Assembly (NCBI GenBank): GCA_934255545.1 | Contig: CAKQOE010000004.1 | Location: 24,079 to 88,078 of the forward strand | Reading direction: 5' to 3' | Length of the DNA: 64,000 bases | From: an uncultured Clostridia bacterium | GTDB lineage: Bacteria > Bacillota > Clostridia > Peptostreptococcales > Anaerovoracaceae | Shown here: positions 1 through 8,461 of the stretch, piece by piece | How positions within the stretch are numbered: the first letter of the stretch is position 1 | Layout of the letters: every line of letters starts with the position of its first letter | Notes under the pieces: model-generated | The model's database searches: none | The model's input: the letters and a program-made list of their open reading frames with translations, nothing else | What the model was told of the DNA's origin: nothing | Translations under genes and position numbers: made by a program

Positions 1-66
1 TTGCTGCCTGTTGCCTGATCTGCGCGGCCTCGCGGCCGCCGGAGCGGCTTACGCCGGTCAGTGAAA

Positions 67-94
67 TAAAAAAGGACCGGTCGAAACCGGTCCT
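67..94 (-). terminator. Rho-independent terminator of the aldolase gene
   Basis: A perfect 9-bp stem (AGGACCGGT / ACCGGTCCT) closes a TTCG loop when read on the minus strand. It is followed by a run of T, and it lies just beyond the aldolase stop codon. Confidence 0.85.
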
Positions 95-115
95 GTATAA
101 TACATATAATATTAA

Positions 116-1045
116 TTATCTGTGATTGCTTGCCTTAAGAACATTCTTTATCTTATGCTGTACCATGCCGCGTATAGCGTCCCTTGCAGGTCCGAGGTAC
201 TTACGAGGATCGAAATCCCCCGGATGCTCAACGAGGTACTTACGAACAGAAGCAGTCATGGCCAGTCTGAGGTCAGTGTCGATATTTACCTTGCAGATAC
301 CGTACTTTGCAGCTTCTGTTATCATTTCCTCAGGAACGCCCTGCGCGCCGGGGATCTCTCCGCCGTACTTGTTGCAGAGCTCAACGAACTCAGGCAGTAC
401 AGTAGAAGCGCCGTGAAGAACGAGAGGAGTGTCAGGGATGAGAGCGTGTATCTCCTTTAATCTTTCAAAATCAAGATAAGGATCGCCTTTGAACTTATAA
501 GCGCCGTGGCTCGTACCGATAGCGATGGCGAGCGAGTCAACGCCTGTGCGCTCAACGAATTCCTTGGCTTCCTGCGGGTCAGTGAATGTAGCCGAACGAG
601 CGTCTACCTTAATGTTGTCCTCAACGCCTGCGAGCTTGCCGAGCTCAGCCTCAACAACTACGCCGTGAGCGTGAGCGTACTCGACTACCTGCTTTGTGAG
701 CGCGATATTTTCCTCGAAAGGATGCTTTGAGCCGTCGATCATAACAGATGTGAATCCGCCGTCGATGCATGACTTGCAGATCTCAAAATCTTCACCGTGA
801 TCAAGGTGAAGAGCGATATCGAGGCCTGTATCCTCGATAGCGGCTTCAACGAGCTTTAAAAGGTAAGCAGGCTTTGCGTATTTTCTGGCGCCTGCGGATA
901 CCTGAAGGATGAGCGGAGCGTTTTCAGTCTGAGCAGCTTCGACGATGCCCTGAATTATCTCCATGTTGTTTACATTGAATGCGCCGACAGCGTAGTCTGC
1001 CTTGAGCGCTTTTTCAAACATTTCTTTTGTTGTTACGAGTGCCAT
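116..1045 (-). CDS. fba: Class II fructose-bisphosphate aldolase
   Basis: This is a zinc-dependent cytosolic aldolase that interconverts fructose 1,6-bisphosphate with dihydroxyacetone phosphate and glyceraldehyde 3-phosphate in glycolysis and gluconeogenesis. The 309-residue length is normal for the family. Visible class II motifs are LHLDHG at residues 79-84 (zinc and catalytic region), VEAELGKLAG, the phosphate-binding GTSHGAYKF, LHGAST and VNIDTDLR near the C-terminus. The start is fixed by AGGAGG eight bases upstream. It is a single-gene unit with its own terminator, pointing away from the next gene. Some relatives act on tagatose bisphosphate, but the lack of sugar-utilisation neighbours favours the housekeeping role. 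Confidence 0.95.
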   Translation of the reverse strand: MALVTTKEMFEKALKADYAVGAFNVNNMEIIQGIVEAAQTENAPLILQVSAGARKYAKPAYLLKLVEAAIEDTGLDIALHLDHGEDFEICKSCIDGGFTSVMIDGSKHPFEENIALTKQVVEYAHAHGVVVEAELGKLAGVEDNIKVDARSATFTDPQEAKEFVERTGVDSLAIAIGTSHGAYKFKGDPYLDFERLKEIHALIPDTPLVLHGASTVLPEFVELCNKYGGEIPGAQGVPEEMITEAAKYGICKVNIDTDLRLAMTASVRKYLVEHPGDFDPRKYLGPARDAIRGMVQHKIKNVLKASNHR

Positions 1046-1238
1046 ATGAGATCAACCTCCTGAATAAAGCAGCAGTAAAAAACGATAACTTTGTCTGTAA
1101 TGCCGGCCGCGTCACAGCAGCCGGTCTGCAGCAATACGCCTGCGGCGCCCCATCCGCCGAGACCTCCGGTCACAGACATAAAGCCTAATCAATTTTACTA
1201 CAGAATCATAAAAAATACCATATGCAGCCCGGTCGTTG

Positions 1239-1267
1239 TTGTAAACAAACGGAAAAAGAAGTAAAAT
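1239..1267 (+). promoter_or_regulatory. Probable sigma-A promoter for the dITP pyrophosphatase gene
   Basis: TTGTAA, a 17-bp spacer and TAAAAT lie about 40 bases upstream of the coding start. This is pattern recognition only. Confidence 0.5.
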
Positions 1268-1309
1268 GGTAAATATTTATGAGGAATAAGGAAGGAAAAT
1301 ATAAACTGC

Positions 1310-1930
1310 ATGAACAACATGAAGATAGTCGCCGCAACAGGCAATAAACATAAAATAGAAGAGATAGAGTCTATAACTAAGAAATTCGGAATGAACGTCA
1401 TAACAAAGGCAGAGGCTGGAGTCGGCGACCTTGAGGTCGAGGAGACAGGCACTACGTTTGAGGAAAATTCGCTTATAAAGGCTGAGGCTATAATGAAAGC
1501 TACAGGCATGCCGGCTATAGCTGATGACTCAGGGCTTGAAGCTGACGCGCTCAACGGCGCTCCGGGCGTTTATTCAGCGCGTTTCTCAGGTGAGGGCGCG
1601 ACAGATGAGTCAAATAATGCAAAGCTGCTGAAGCTCATGGAAAACATTCCCGACGATGAAAGAAGCGCGCGCTTTGTGTCAGTGGTTACACTTTGTTTCC
1701 CTGACGGAACTGTAGTTGCAGCGCGCGGCGAGTGTCCGGGCACGCTCAGAAGGTCGCCGCGAGGCGACGGCGGCTTCGGTTACGATCCGTTATTTGTGCC
1801 GGTCGGATATGATAAGACGTATGCCGAGATAAGCGCAGAAGAAAAGAATATAATAAGTCACAGGGCAAAGGCACTCGGCATCCTCAGGATGAAGCTTAAG
1901 GAAACAGGCTTTGAGGAAAGTGAAGAATAA
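1310..1930 (+). CDS. rdgB: XTP/dITP diphosphatase, RdgB/HAM1 family
   Basis: The enzyme hydrolyses deaminated purine nucleotides (dITP, XTP) to monophosphates and so keeps them out of DNA and RNA. The 206-residue protein starts with the family motif ATGNKHKIEE, then ADDSGLEADAL, the GVYSARFSG segment, GDGGFGYDPLF and SHRAKAL near the end, all in canonical order. A purine-rich AAGGAAGGA lies about 13 bases before the first ATG; a second in-frame ATG three codons later is also possible. The next gene follows after about 90 bases on the same strand, so the two may be cotranscribed. Confidence 0.95.
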   Translation: MNNMKIVAATGNKHKIEEIESITKKFGMNVITKAEAGVGDLEVEETGTTFEENSLIKAEAIMKATGMPAIADDSGLEADALNGAPGVYSARFSGEGATDESNNAKLLKLMENIPDDERSARFVSVVTLCFPDGTVVAARGECPGTLRRSPRGDGGFGYDPLFVPVGYDKTYAEISAEEKNIISHRAKALGILRMKLKETGFEESEE

Positions 1931-2023
1931 GGCTGCCTGAGATATGCGTGCAGAGCAGGGACGGGTTTTCAATGGCCGTTGATCTTTAAGCCAACGTCTC
2001 TGATATACACCGGGAGAGAGTAT

Positions 2024-2857
2024 GTGAAAAGAAAATTATTTTATGTGACTATAAGGACGATACGCAGGCTGCGAGATCCTTATTACCAGGGAGCGGCGGC
2101 TGGGATGGGATTTTATTTCATTTTTTCCATAATACCGCTGCTGACACTCATGCTGCAGATACTGAGCTTTTTTGATCTGGCGGGGCGTTTGTATGATTCC
2201 ATGTTTATACGCTTTCAGGATGACGGCATGGCCACATATGTGCTGTCTACAGTGCAGAGCGCTCTCAGCAGCGCCAGCTTCAGCGTGGCATTTATAATCG
2301 TTACATTGTGGGGCGCGTCAAAGATCATATTTTCAATGATACGTATGGCCAATTATACGTATCACGTAGATGAGATCAAACGCAACAGCTACGTGCGGAG
2401 CAGGCTCCGGTCGATCATAACTGTAGCGATGCTTATATTAATGATCGTTGCAACGCTTGTAGTCTTTGTATATGGAAATTCGCTCGTTCGCCTGGCGAAC
2501 GCTGTATTGCAGGAATTCCTGAATATTACGTTTAATGCCGACTGGCTGTTTTCTGTGCTGTGGTGGCCGATAGTGCTGGCGGTTTACTGGATGTTTCTGG
2601 CAGTTACCTACAAGCTGCTGCCGGGCAAGAAGATATCTGTAAAGCATACGGTGCCGGGAAGTTTGTTTGCGGCGATAGGGATAGTCATTATAACTGCCGG
2701 ATATTCAGTATATCTTAAATATTTTTCCAATTTCAACGTTGTGTATGGAAGCCTTGGCGCAGTTATCGCGCTGCTTTTGTGGTTTTATCTTGTAAGCTAT
2801 ATCCTTATACTCGGCATGGTCATAAATGCGGCATGGTTTGAAGAGGACCAGTGGTGA
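2024..2857 (+). CDS. YihY/BrkB-family inner membrane protein
   Basis: This polytopic membrane protein belongs to the YihY (formerly 'ribonuclease BN') family, whose function is not settled. It has a basic N-terminus, the family signature QGAAAGMGFYFIFSIIPLL and about six hydrophobic segments, the last near GAVIALLLWFYLVSYILI. The reading frame opens at TTG 15 codons earlier, but GGGAG seven bases before the GTG used here makes this the better start. Length about 277 residues is typical. The name ribonuclease in old annotations is not supported by catalytic motifs. Confidence 0.85.
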   Translation: MKRKLFYVTIRTIRRLRDPYYQGAAAGMGFYFIFSIIPLLTLMLQILSFFDLAGRLYDSMFIRFQDDGMATYVLSTVQSALSSASFSVAFIIVTLWGASKIIFSMIRMANYTYHVDEIKRNSYVRSRLRSIITVAMLILMIVATLVVFVYGNSLVRLANAVLQEFLNITFNADWLFSVLWWPIVLAVYWMFLAVTYKLLPGKKISVKHTVPGSLFAAIGIVIITAGYSVYLKYFSNFNVVYGSLGAVIALLLWFYLVSYILILGMVINAAWFEEDQW

Positions 2858-2948
2858 CGTGTCAATGAATGCTTTGCGGTCCCGGTGACGGGGCTTAACG
2901 CGAGCCCGGCGCGCCTGCAGGAGCTTATTACTATATTGCATAAAAGCA

Positions 2949-2977
2949 TTGCAGTGGTAAATACAATTATATATAAT
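2949..2977 (+). promoter_or_regulatory. Possible promoter for the aminotransferase-crcB operon
   Basis: TTGCAG, 17 bases and TATAAT lie about 75 bases upstream of the coding start, in an otherwise AT-rich intergenic region. Confidence 0.45.
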
Positions 2978-3052
2978 GAATAAAATTGAAAAGTTAATGC
3001 GATGGGCGTATTATTTTAATATGCATTGTACGAAATTTTAAGGAGAATCGAA

Positions 3053-4276
3053 ATGTTGTCAGAAAGAATAAAAAATATCGTGCCGTCGGGGACGATCGCT
3101 ATAAACGCGAGAGTTTTTGAGATGAAGGCTGAGGGTACGGAGATCATAAACCTGAGTGTCGGCGAGCCGGATTTCAATACGCCGGACAAGGCAAAGGAAG
3201 GCGCGCGCCGCGCTATGGATGAGAACAAGACTCGTTATGACAAGGTGCCGGGACTCGTTGAGCTGCGCGAGCAGATATGCGAAAAGCTTAAGCGCGATAA
3301 TGACCTTGATTATACGCTGGATGAGATAGTCGTGACTAATGGCGCTAAGCAGGGCGTGACTAATACCTGCCTGACTCTGTTGAACGAAGGAGATGAGGTG
3401 CTTATCCCTTCCCCGTACTATGTAAGCTACCCTGAGATAGTTAAGCTTGCCGGCGGCGTACCTGTTTTTGTCGAGACTAAGCGCGAAAATGATTTTAAGA
3501 TAACGGGCGCTGAGATAGAGGCGGCGGCTACTGACCGCACAAAGATGATAATACTTTGCAACCCGTCAAATCCGCTCGGAACTGTATGCACTCGCGAGGA
3601 GCTTGCTGACATCGCGGAGGTGTGCGTGAGAAGGGGCATTTATATGATGTCTGACGAGGTCTACGAGACTATCTGCTTTGCCGATGAGTTCGTGAGCATG
3701 GCGGAAGTATCGCCTGTGGCGAAGGATCTGACTATCATAGTAAACGGTCTTTCTAAGTCTGCGCCGATGACCGGATGGAGGATCGGCTACACTGCATCGA
3801 ACAGGGAGATAGCTAAGGGTATGACCGCACTGCAGGGTCACATAACATCACATCCGTCTACGATATCTCAGTGGGCGGGCGTTGCCGCCATGGCTGAGTG
3901 CAGGGATTATACGGAAATGATGAATAAGGCGTTCCGCGAGAGGATGGAAGCTGCTGTTGATTTTCTGGAAAAGGAAGTGCCGGAGGTCTCATTTATAAAG
4001 CCTATGGGAGCGTTTTATCTGTTTGTGGATATTTCAAGCGTAAAGGATGCGCTGCTGGCGACAGCAGATGCAGATGGCAGGATGCCGCAGAGCGGGACTG
4101 ATTCATATGCGATGGAATTTACGATGAAGCTGCTCAATGAAAAGCACGTAGCTATAGCGCCGGGAACGGCGTTCGGAAAGGAAGGCTACATAAGGATCGC
4201 ATATGCGACAGATAAGGAGACCCTGCTCGAAGGTCTTGCACGTATACGCGACCTCGTAAAGGAGCTGCTTGCATAA
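3053..4276 (+). CDS. Class I/II pyridoxal-phosphate aminotransferase (aspartate aminotransferase type)
   Basis: This fold-type I PLP enzyme probably moves amino groups between aspartate or aromatic amino acids and 2-oxoglutarate. It shows VGEPDFNTPD near the N-terminus, the NPSNPLGTV motif, SDEVYE with the PLP-contacting Asp, and the Schiff-base lysine in NGLSKSAPMTGWRIGY; the C-terminal substrate arginine lies in GYIRIAYA. The open frame extends nine codons upstream to a TTG, but AAGGAG seven bases before this ATG decides the start. The stop overlaps the crcB start (TAATG), so the two are translationally coupled. Substrate specificity cannot be read from sequence. Confidence 0.9.
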   Translation: MLSERIKNIVPSGTIAINARVFEMKAEGTEIINLSVGEPDFNTPDKAKEGARRAMDENKTRYDKVPGLVELREQICEKLKRDNDLDYTLDEIVVTNGAKQGVTNTCLTLLNEGDEVLIPSPYYVSYPEIVKLAGGVPVFVETKRENDFKITGAEIEAAATDRTKMIILCNPSNPLGTVCTREELADIAEVCVRRGIYMMSDEVYETICFADEFVSMAEVSPVAKDLTIIVNGLSKSAPMTGWRIGYTASNREIAKGMTALQGHITSHPSTISQWAGVAAMAECRDYTEMMNKAFRERMEAAVDFLEKEVPEVSFIKPMGAFYLFVDISSVKDALLATADADGRMPQSGTDSYAMEFTMKLLNEKHVAIAPGTAFGKEGYIRIAYATDKETLLEGLARIRDLVKELLA

Positions 4277-4644
4277 TGGCAGAGTGTTTATTTGTCGGGA
4301 TAGGCGGATTTATCGGGAGCGTGTGCCGCTACCTGATCGGGCTCATACCGCTTTCTCCATCGAACGGTTTTCCGGTAAAAACGCTTGTTATAAATGTTGC
4401 CGGAGCGTTTGCCATAGGGCTCATAGCTGCTGCTGCGGCTAAAAATGCTGACATTAGCCCGCGCATAGTGCTGCTCTTAAAGACCGGTATATGCGGAGGC
4501 TTCACAACGTTTTCTACGTTTGCGCTTGAGATAAGCGACCTGATACGCGGCGGAAGCTGGGCTGCAGCTGCTGCATACATGCTGCTGTCGCTCATACTCG
4601 GTGTGGCTGCTGTGTTTGCTGCTGAGGCTTTGATGCATATGTAA
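4276..4644 (+). CDS. crcB: Fluoride ion channel CrcB/Fluc
   Basis: This is a small four-helix membrane protein that exports fluoride as a dual-topology dimer. At 122 residues it has the family hallmarks: GGFIGSVCRYLIG at the N-terminus, a conserved Asn in VINVAGAF, and GGFTTFSTFALE in the third helix, which carries the phenylalanine and threonine residues of the pore. Its ATG overlaps the aminotransferase stop. No separate fluoride riboswitch was seen, which fits its position as a downstream operon gene. Only one crcB copy is present here. Confidence 0.93.
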   Translation: MAECLFVGIGGFIGSVCRYLIGLIPLSPSNGFPVKTLVINVAGAFAIGLIAAAAAKNADISPRIVLLLKTGICGGFTTFSTFALEISDLIRGGSWAAAAAYMLLSLILGVAAVFAAEALMHM

Positions 4645-4687
4645 GATGTATAACTGATAGCTTATAGCAGGTATATGATATGCATAT

Positions 4688-4716
4688 TTCACATGTGATA
4701 GATTTTACTTTATAAT
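4688..4716 (+). promoter_or_regulatory. Probable promoter for the Mop gene
   Basis: TTCACA, a 17-bp spacer and TATAAT form a near-consensus promoter. Transcription would begin near 4723, immediately before a structured leader of about 160 bases. Confidence 0.65.
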
Positions 4717-4722
4717 AATAAT

Positions 4723-4790
4723 TGTCAAGGGGCGGTAAGCTCCGAGGTTCATGAAGGTGTGCCTGCATCAGGCAGACGCAGGATATTTCT
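4723..4790 (+). promoter_or_regulatory. Structured leader of the Mop gene, possible molybdenum-cofactor (Moco/Tuco) riboswitch
   Basis: The predicted transcript opens with a compact element. It contains CTCCGAGGTTCAT, which recalls conserved blocks of the Moco RNA motif. It then has two mutually exclusive hairpins: TGCCTG-cat-CAGGCA, or CCTGC pairing with GCAGG eleven bases later. The downstream gene encodes a molybdopterin-binding protein, which fits metal-cofactor control. The resemblance is from memory and partial; an unrelated regulatory leader is equally possible. Confidence 0.35.
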
Positions 4791-4849
4791 GAATGATCTG
4801 ATACATAAATTTGTAAAAAATAAAAGAATGAATAAGTAAAACGTTATGT

Positions 4850-4864
4850 CCGGCCCCGGGCCGG
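4850..4864. repeat. GC palindrome (family member 1)
   Basis: Perfect 7+1+7 palindrome CCGGCCC-c-GGGCCGG just ahead of the Mop ribosome binding site. It has the same CCCGG centre as the other members, but its arms differ. Confidence 0.6.
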
Positions 4865-4882
4865 AAGAAAAGGAGCAATATC

Positions 4883-5290
4883 ATGTTAAGTGCAAGAAAT
4901 CAGTTCGCAGGTAAGGTAACATCAGTTAAGGAAGGCGCAGTAAACGGCATCGTTACTATCGATGTAAACGGAACAGCTGTAACAGCTACTATCTCAATGG
5001 ATTCTATAAAGAACCTCGGCGTTGAAGCAGGCAAGGAAGCAACTGCATTCGTAAAGGCTACAGAAGTTATGGTAGCAGTTGGCGAGCTCAAGATCTCAGC
5101 AAGAAACCAGTTTGCAGGTAAGGTAGCAAAGGTAGAAGCAGGCGCTGTAAACTCTATCGTAACTATCGAAGCTCCTGTAGGCACTATATCAGCTACTATC
5201 TCAAACGCAGCAGTATCAGAGCTCGGTCTCGAAGCAGGCAAGGAAGCAACAGCAGTTATCAAGGCTACTTCAGTAATGATCGGCTGCTGA
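4883..5290 (+). CDS. Tandem TOBE/Mop-domain molybdenum-pterin binding protein (molbindin)
   Basis: The 135-residue protein is two tandem Mop (TOBE) domains, residues about 1-68 and 71-135. Each begins with SARNQFAGKV and ends with a KAT(E/S)VM motif, so it is an internal duplication. Family members bind molybdate, tungstate or molybdopterin in the cytoplasm and act as storage or delivery proteins. AAAAGGAG precedes the ATG by a normal distance. The gene stands alone between its own promoter-leader and a strong terminator. Together with MOSC-MoeA, MoaE and XdhC elsewhere in the window it points to an active molybdenum-enzyme system. Confidence 0.93.
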   Translation: MLSARNQFAGKVTSVKEGAVNGIVTIDVNGTAVTATISMDSIKNLGVEAGKEATAFVKATEVMVAVGELKISARNQFAGKVAKVEAGAVNSIVTIEAPVGTISATISNAAVSELGLEAGKEATAVIKATSVMIGC

Positions 5291-5333
5291 TAGCACCCTT
5301 TTTAAACTGTGAAAATTAATATCTTAAAATGAC

Positions 5334-5394
5334 AGCTCCGCCGGAGCATCGCACTGTATATCACACGGGCGATGACTTTGGCGGAGCTTTTTTT
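5334..5394 (+). terminator. Terminator of the Mop gene
   Basis: The 9-bp arms AGCTCCGCC and GGCGGAGCT are followed by seven T residues. The left arm can also fold locally with an adjacent GGAGC. Confidence 0.85.
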
Positions 5395-5510
5395 CGCGGT
5401 GCTGCGCTGAAAATTCTCGAGACTGAGTGCGGCGTTTAGTTTTATCTGAATTATTCCAGCTTGGAATATTGATCGTGAGTATTATTACTCTTTGCATTCA
5501 GATAATGCGC

Positions 5511-5551
5511 AAAAAATAACCGACCGCCTGATTTGATGGATCAGACGGTCG
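5511..5551 (-). terminator. Terminator of serA
   Basis: On the minus strand the arms GACCG and CTGA pair with their complements around a short loop and are followed by a T-rich tract. The rest of the roughly 375-base gap between the Mop and serA stops holds no gene; a weaker plus-strand hairpin lies at 5567-5602. Confidence 0.6.
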
Positions 5552-5667
5552 AAAACCAATTAATTAAGGACTGACCGCCGTTCCAAAATCGGTGATCCTT
5601 TTTCTATCTATATTTAAATTACCATGTTTTAAGAACTTAATCAGGTTGATCTCTGAATATCCTGATA

Positions 5668-6822
5668 TCAGCCCTTTATAACTCTTACAGAAATAATACC
5701 GTCAACTGCCTTGAGATGGTTGATAGCCTGTTCTGTGATCGGAGAGTCGAGGTCGAGCAGTGTGTATGCGTACTGGCTGCGGCTGCGGTTTGTCAGGTTG
5801 CTGATGTTGAGCTCTGAGATAGCGCTTGTGATAGAGCCGATCATGTTAGGGATGTTTCTGTGGAGGATGCCTATACGGCTCGCGACGCAGCACTTACCCA
5901 TGTTTACAGCAGGGAAGTTTACTGAGTTCTTTATATTGCCGTTTTCGAGGTAATCCATCATCTGTTCTACAGCCATCTCAGCGCAGTTGTCCTCTGCTTC
6001 ATCTGTAGAAGCGCCGAGGTGCGGAGTAAGTATAACGTTAGGCAGACCGACCATATCTGTGTTAGGGAAGTCTGTAACGTACTTTGAAATCTTGCTTGAG
6101 TAAAGGGCTTCCTTGAGTGCGTCAATGTCAACTATAGAAGCTCTTGCATAGTTAAGGAGCACAGCACCTTCCTTGAGCATGCTGAATACATGCTTGTTTA
6201 TCATGCCGTTAGTTTCAGCGTTTGCGTGAACATGAACAGTCAGGAAGTCGCACTCAGGGAGCATTTCGTCGAGGTTGTCTACTACCTTAGCGTGCTTTGA
6301 GAGGTGCAGCGCGTTATTTACAGACAGGTAAGCATCATAGCCTATAACGTTCATGCCGAGAGCGATGGCTGCGTTTACTACAGGAACGCCGATGCCGCCG
6401 AGACCGATAACTCCGAGAGTCTTGCCCCTGAGCTCGTGTCCCTTGAACTGGCTCTTGCCCTTTTCTACCTGCTTTGCTATGTCATCATCGAGTGAAGTCG
6501 CCCAGTTTGAAGCGGCTACGATATTTCTGCTTGCAAGGAGCATGCCTGCTATAACGAGCTCCTTTACTGCGTTGGCATTAGCGCCCGGAGTGTTGAAAAC
6601 TACGATGCCTTTTTCAGCGCATGCGTCAACAGGGATATTGTTTACGCCTACGCCTGCGCGCGCGATAGCGAGCAGTTCATCAGAAAATTCCATAGACTTC
6701 ATGTCCTGGCTGCGGACAACTATTCCGCATGCGTCATTGATATTTTCTACGAGTTCGTACTTGTCAGTCAGCTTTCCGAGGCCGACAGGTGAAATTTTAT
6801 TTAAAGTAGCTATTTTATACAT
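5668..6822 (-). CDS. serA: D-3-phosphoglycerate dehydrogenase, short type with ACT domain
   Basis: This enzyme oxidises 3-phosphoglycerate to 3-phosphohydroxypyruvate with NAD, the first step of serine synthesis. The 384-residue chain has a substrate domain, then the Rossmann motif GVIGLGGIG, the catalytic arginine in NYARASIVD, Glu/Asp in the following segment, and the catalytic histidine in LTPHLGAST. An ACT-like regulatory domain fills the last 80 residues or so, which suggests serine feedback. The frame is open well upstream, but GGAG eight bases before this ATG and the conserved MYKIATLNKI opening fix the start. It lies downstream of serC on the same strand, separated by 180 bases. Confidence 0.93.
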   Translation of the reverse strand: MYKIATLNKISPVGLGKLTDKYELVENINDACGIVVRSQDMKSMEFSDELLAIARAGVGVNNIPVDACAEKGIVVFNTPGANANAVKELVIAGMLLASRNIVAASNWATSLDDDIAKQVEKGKSQFKGHELRGKTLGVIGLGGIGVPVVNAAIALGMNVIGYDAYLSVNNALHLSKHAKVVDNLDEMLPECDFLTVHVHANAETNGMINKHVFSMLKEGAVLLNYARASIVDIDALKEALYSSKISKYVTDFPNTDMVGLPNVILTPHLGASTDEAEDNCAEMAVEQMMDYLENGNIKNSVNFPAVNMGKCCVASRIGILHRNIPNMIGSITSAISELNISNLTNRSRSQYAYTLLDLDSPITEQAINHLKAVDGIISVRVIKG

Positions 6823-6875
6823 TTTATTTATCTCCGTCTGTATTAATATGCAAATGCAATGATTCAGATAACTGC

Positions 6876-6890
6876 GGCGCCCCGGGCGCC
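6876..6890. repeat. GC palindrome (member 2)
   Basis: Perfect 7+1+7 palindrome GGCGCCC-c-GGGCGCC about 54 bases upstream of the serA start. Confidence 0.6.
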
Positions 6891-6965
6891 GTATATTCCG
6901 CTGTGGGCAGCGGCAGTTATGTATATTCATTATTGCTGTGCGAATGATTTAATAATTAATATATA

Positions 6966-6988
6966 CGGGCGGATATGATGTCCGCCCG
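6966..6988 (-). terminator. Hairpin after serC, weak terminator
   Basis: An 8-bp perfect stem CGGGCGGA / TCCGCCCG with a 7-base loop, followed on the minus strand by AT-rich sequence but no clean T run. It may only partly separate serC from serA transcription. Confidence 0.45.
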
Positions 6989-7003
6989 CGATATTTATGT
7001 ATT

Positions 7004-8086
7004 TTATTTGTTTGCGACCTCAAACTTCTTCATGAAGTCGATGAGCTTGTCTATACCTTCGTCAGGCATCGCGTTGTAGATGCTGGCTCTCATGCCGCCT
7101 ACTGTTCTGTGACCGCCGAGGTTTACGAGACCCTGTTCTTTTGCTTCAGCAACGAACTTTTTGTCGAGGTCCTTATCGCCTGTAACGAAAACTACATTCA
7201 TGAGCGAACGGTCTTCAACTGCCACAGGACAGCTGAACATCGTGCTGTTGTCGATGTGGTCGTAAAGTCTTGCAGCCTTTTCCTCGTTGTGCTTCTGGAG
7301 CGCGGGAACGCCGCCCTGTTTCTTGATCCACTGGAAGTTCAGGCCTGCCATGTATATCGCGAAGCATGGAGGCGTGTTGTACATAGAACCCTTGTCAGCG
7401 TGGATCTTGTAGTCCAGGTAGATCGGAGTATTTTCCGGAGCATGGCCGATGAGGTCGTCACGTACGATAACGATAGTAACGCCTGCAGGACCTACGTTTT
7501 TCTGAGCGCCTGCAAATATCAGACCGAAATCATTTACATCATATACCTGTGACAGGAAGTTTGATGACTGGTCAGCTACCAGAGGGATATTTCCTGTGTC
7601 AGGCGTGTAATTGAATCTGCTTCCGTAGATAGTGTTGTTTGTAGTGATGTATACGTAATCAGCGTCGTCTCTGAAATCAGCTCTTGCAAGCTTTGGAATG
7701 TAAGTGTATACGCTTTCTTCGGAGGAGGCAGCTACGCGGATATCACCGAATTTCTGAGCTTCCTGACAAGCCTTCTTAGCCCACTGGCCCGTAACGATGT
7801 AATCAGCTTTCTTTGTGTTTCTGAGCAGGTTGAGCGGTACCATGGAGAACTGAAGCGTTCCGCCTCCCTGCAGGAAAAGTACCTTGTAGCCCTCAGGAAT
7901 GTTCATAAGATCTCTGAGGTCTGCTTCAGCAGTGTCGATGATGTCCTGGAACACCTGCGAGCGGTGGCTCATCTCCATTACCGACATACCGCATCCGTGG
8001 TAGTTGGTAAGTTCTGCCGCTGCCTGCTCGATGATCTCAAGCGGGAGCATAGATGGCCCTGCTGAAAAATTAAAAATTCTTTCCAT
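7004..8086 (-). CDS. serC: Phosphoserine aminotransferase
   Basis: The PLP enzyme converts 3-phosphohydroxypyruvate and glutamate to O-phosphoserine, the second step of serine synthesis. At 360 residues it matches the family from the N-terminal FNFSAGPSMLP, through HRSQVF and LQGGGTLQF, to the PLP lysine in FAGAQKNVGPAG and the C-terminal GGHRTVGGMRASIYNA. AGGAGG lies upstream of the ATG. It probably shares regulation with serA just downstream; a phosphoserine phosphatase is not in the window. Confidence 0.96.
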   Translation of the reverse strand: MERIFNFSAGPSMLPLEIIEQAAAELTNYHGCGMSVMEMSHRSQVFQDIIDTAEADLRDLMNIPEGYKVLFLQGGGTLQFSMVPLNLLRNTKKADYIVTGQWAKKACQEAQKFGDIRVAASSEESVYTYIPKLARADFRDDADYVYITTNNTIYGSRFNYTPDTGNIPLVADQSSNFLSQVYDVNDFGLIFAGAQKNVGPAGVTIVIVRDDLIGHAPENTPIYLDYKIHADKGSMYNTPPCFAIYMAGLNFQWIKKQGGVPALQKHNEEKAARLYDHIDNSTMFSCPVAVEDRSLMNVVFVTGDKDLDKKFVAEAKEQGLVNLGGHRTVGGMRASIYNAMPDEGIDKLIDFMKKFEVANK

Positions 8087-8124
8087 TTTATTTTTTCCTC
8101 CTGAGAAAATTGTATTTTAAAATG

Positions 8125-8140
8125 CACCGCCCGGGCGGTG
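8125..8140. repeat. GC palindrome (member 3)
   Basis: Perfect even palindrome CACCGCCC / GGGCGGTG in the serC leader, about 40 bases upstream of the start. Confidence 0.6.
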
Positions 8141-8211
8141 AATGTCACAAATGTTGAAATTCAAGCTCCGAAAGGTGTATGTTAAATTACTGACAAATAA
8201 AGTTGTACACA

Positions 8212-8240
8212 ATTATACGCTACTATGTTAGAATAGTAAA
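8212..8240 (-). promoter_or_regulatory. Probable serC promoter
   Basis: On the minus strand TTTACT, 17 bases and TATAAT would start a leader of about 120 bases containing the GC palindrome. The remainder of this roughly 375-base divergent gap must also hold the promoter of the carboxypeptidase gene, which I could not place. Confidence 0.55.
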
Positions 8241-8461
8241 GAAATTTTCGGGAATAAAACACGTTTTTGTATTTTTGTATATGATAATGTAAGATCAGTG
8301 TCGGATTCAATACAACAATGTATAAAACGCCTTGCAGACCTCACGGTCTGAATATGACTGCAGGCATTGCCGGATAAGGCGCCGTGTGGTGTAAAAAAAA
8401 TGAAAAAATGAACAAAAAAGGAAATGTAGTAAAAGAAGAGATAAGAGGGGGTACAGGAATA

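Noticed and set aside
1046..1309. A riboswitch or small gene in the gap between the aldolase and the pyrophosphatase.
   Set aside because: Only a promoter and GC-rich partial repeats were found.
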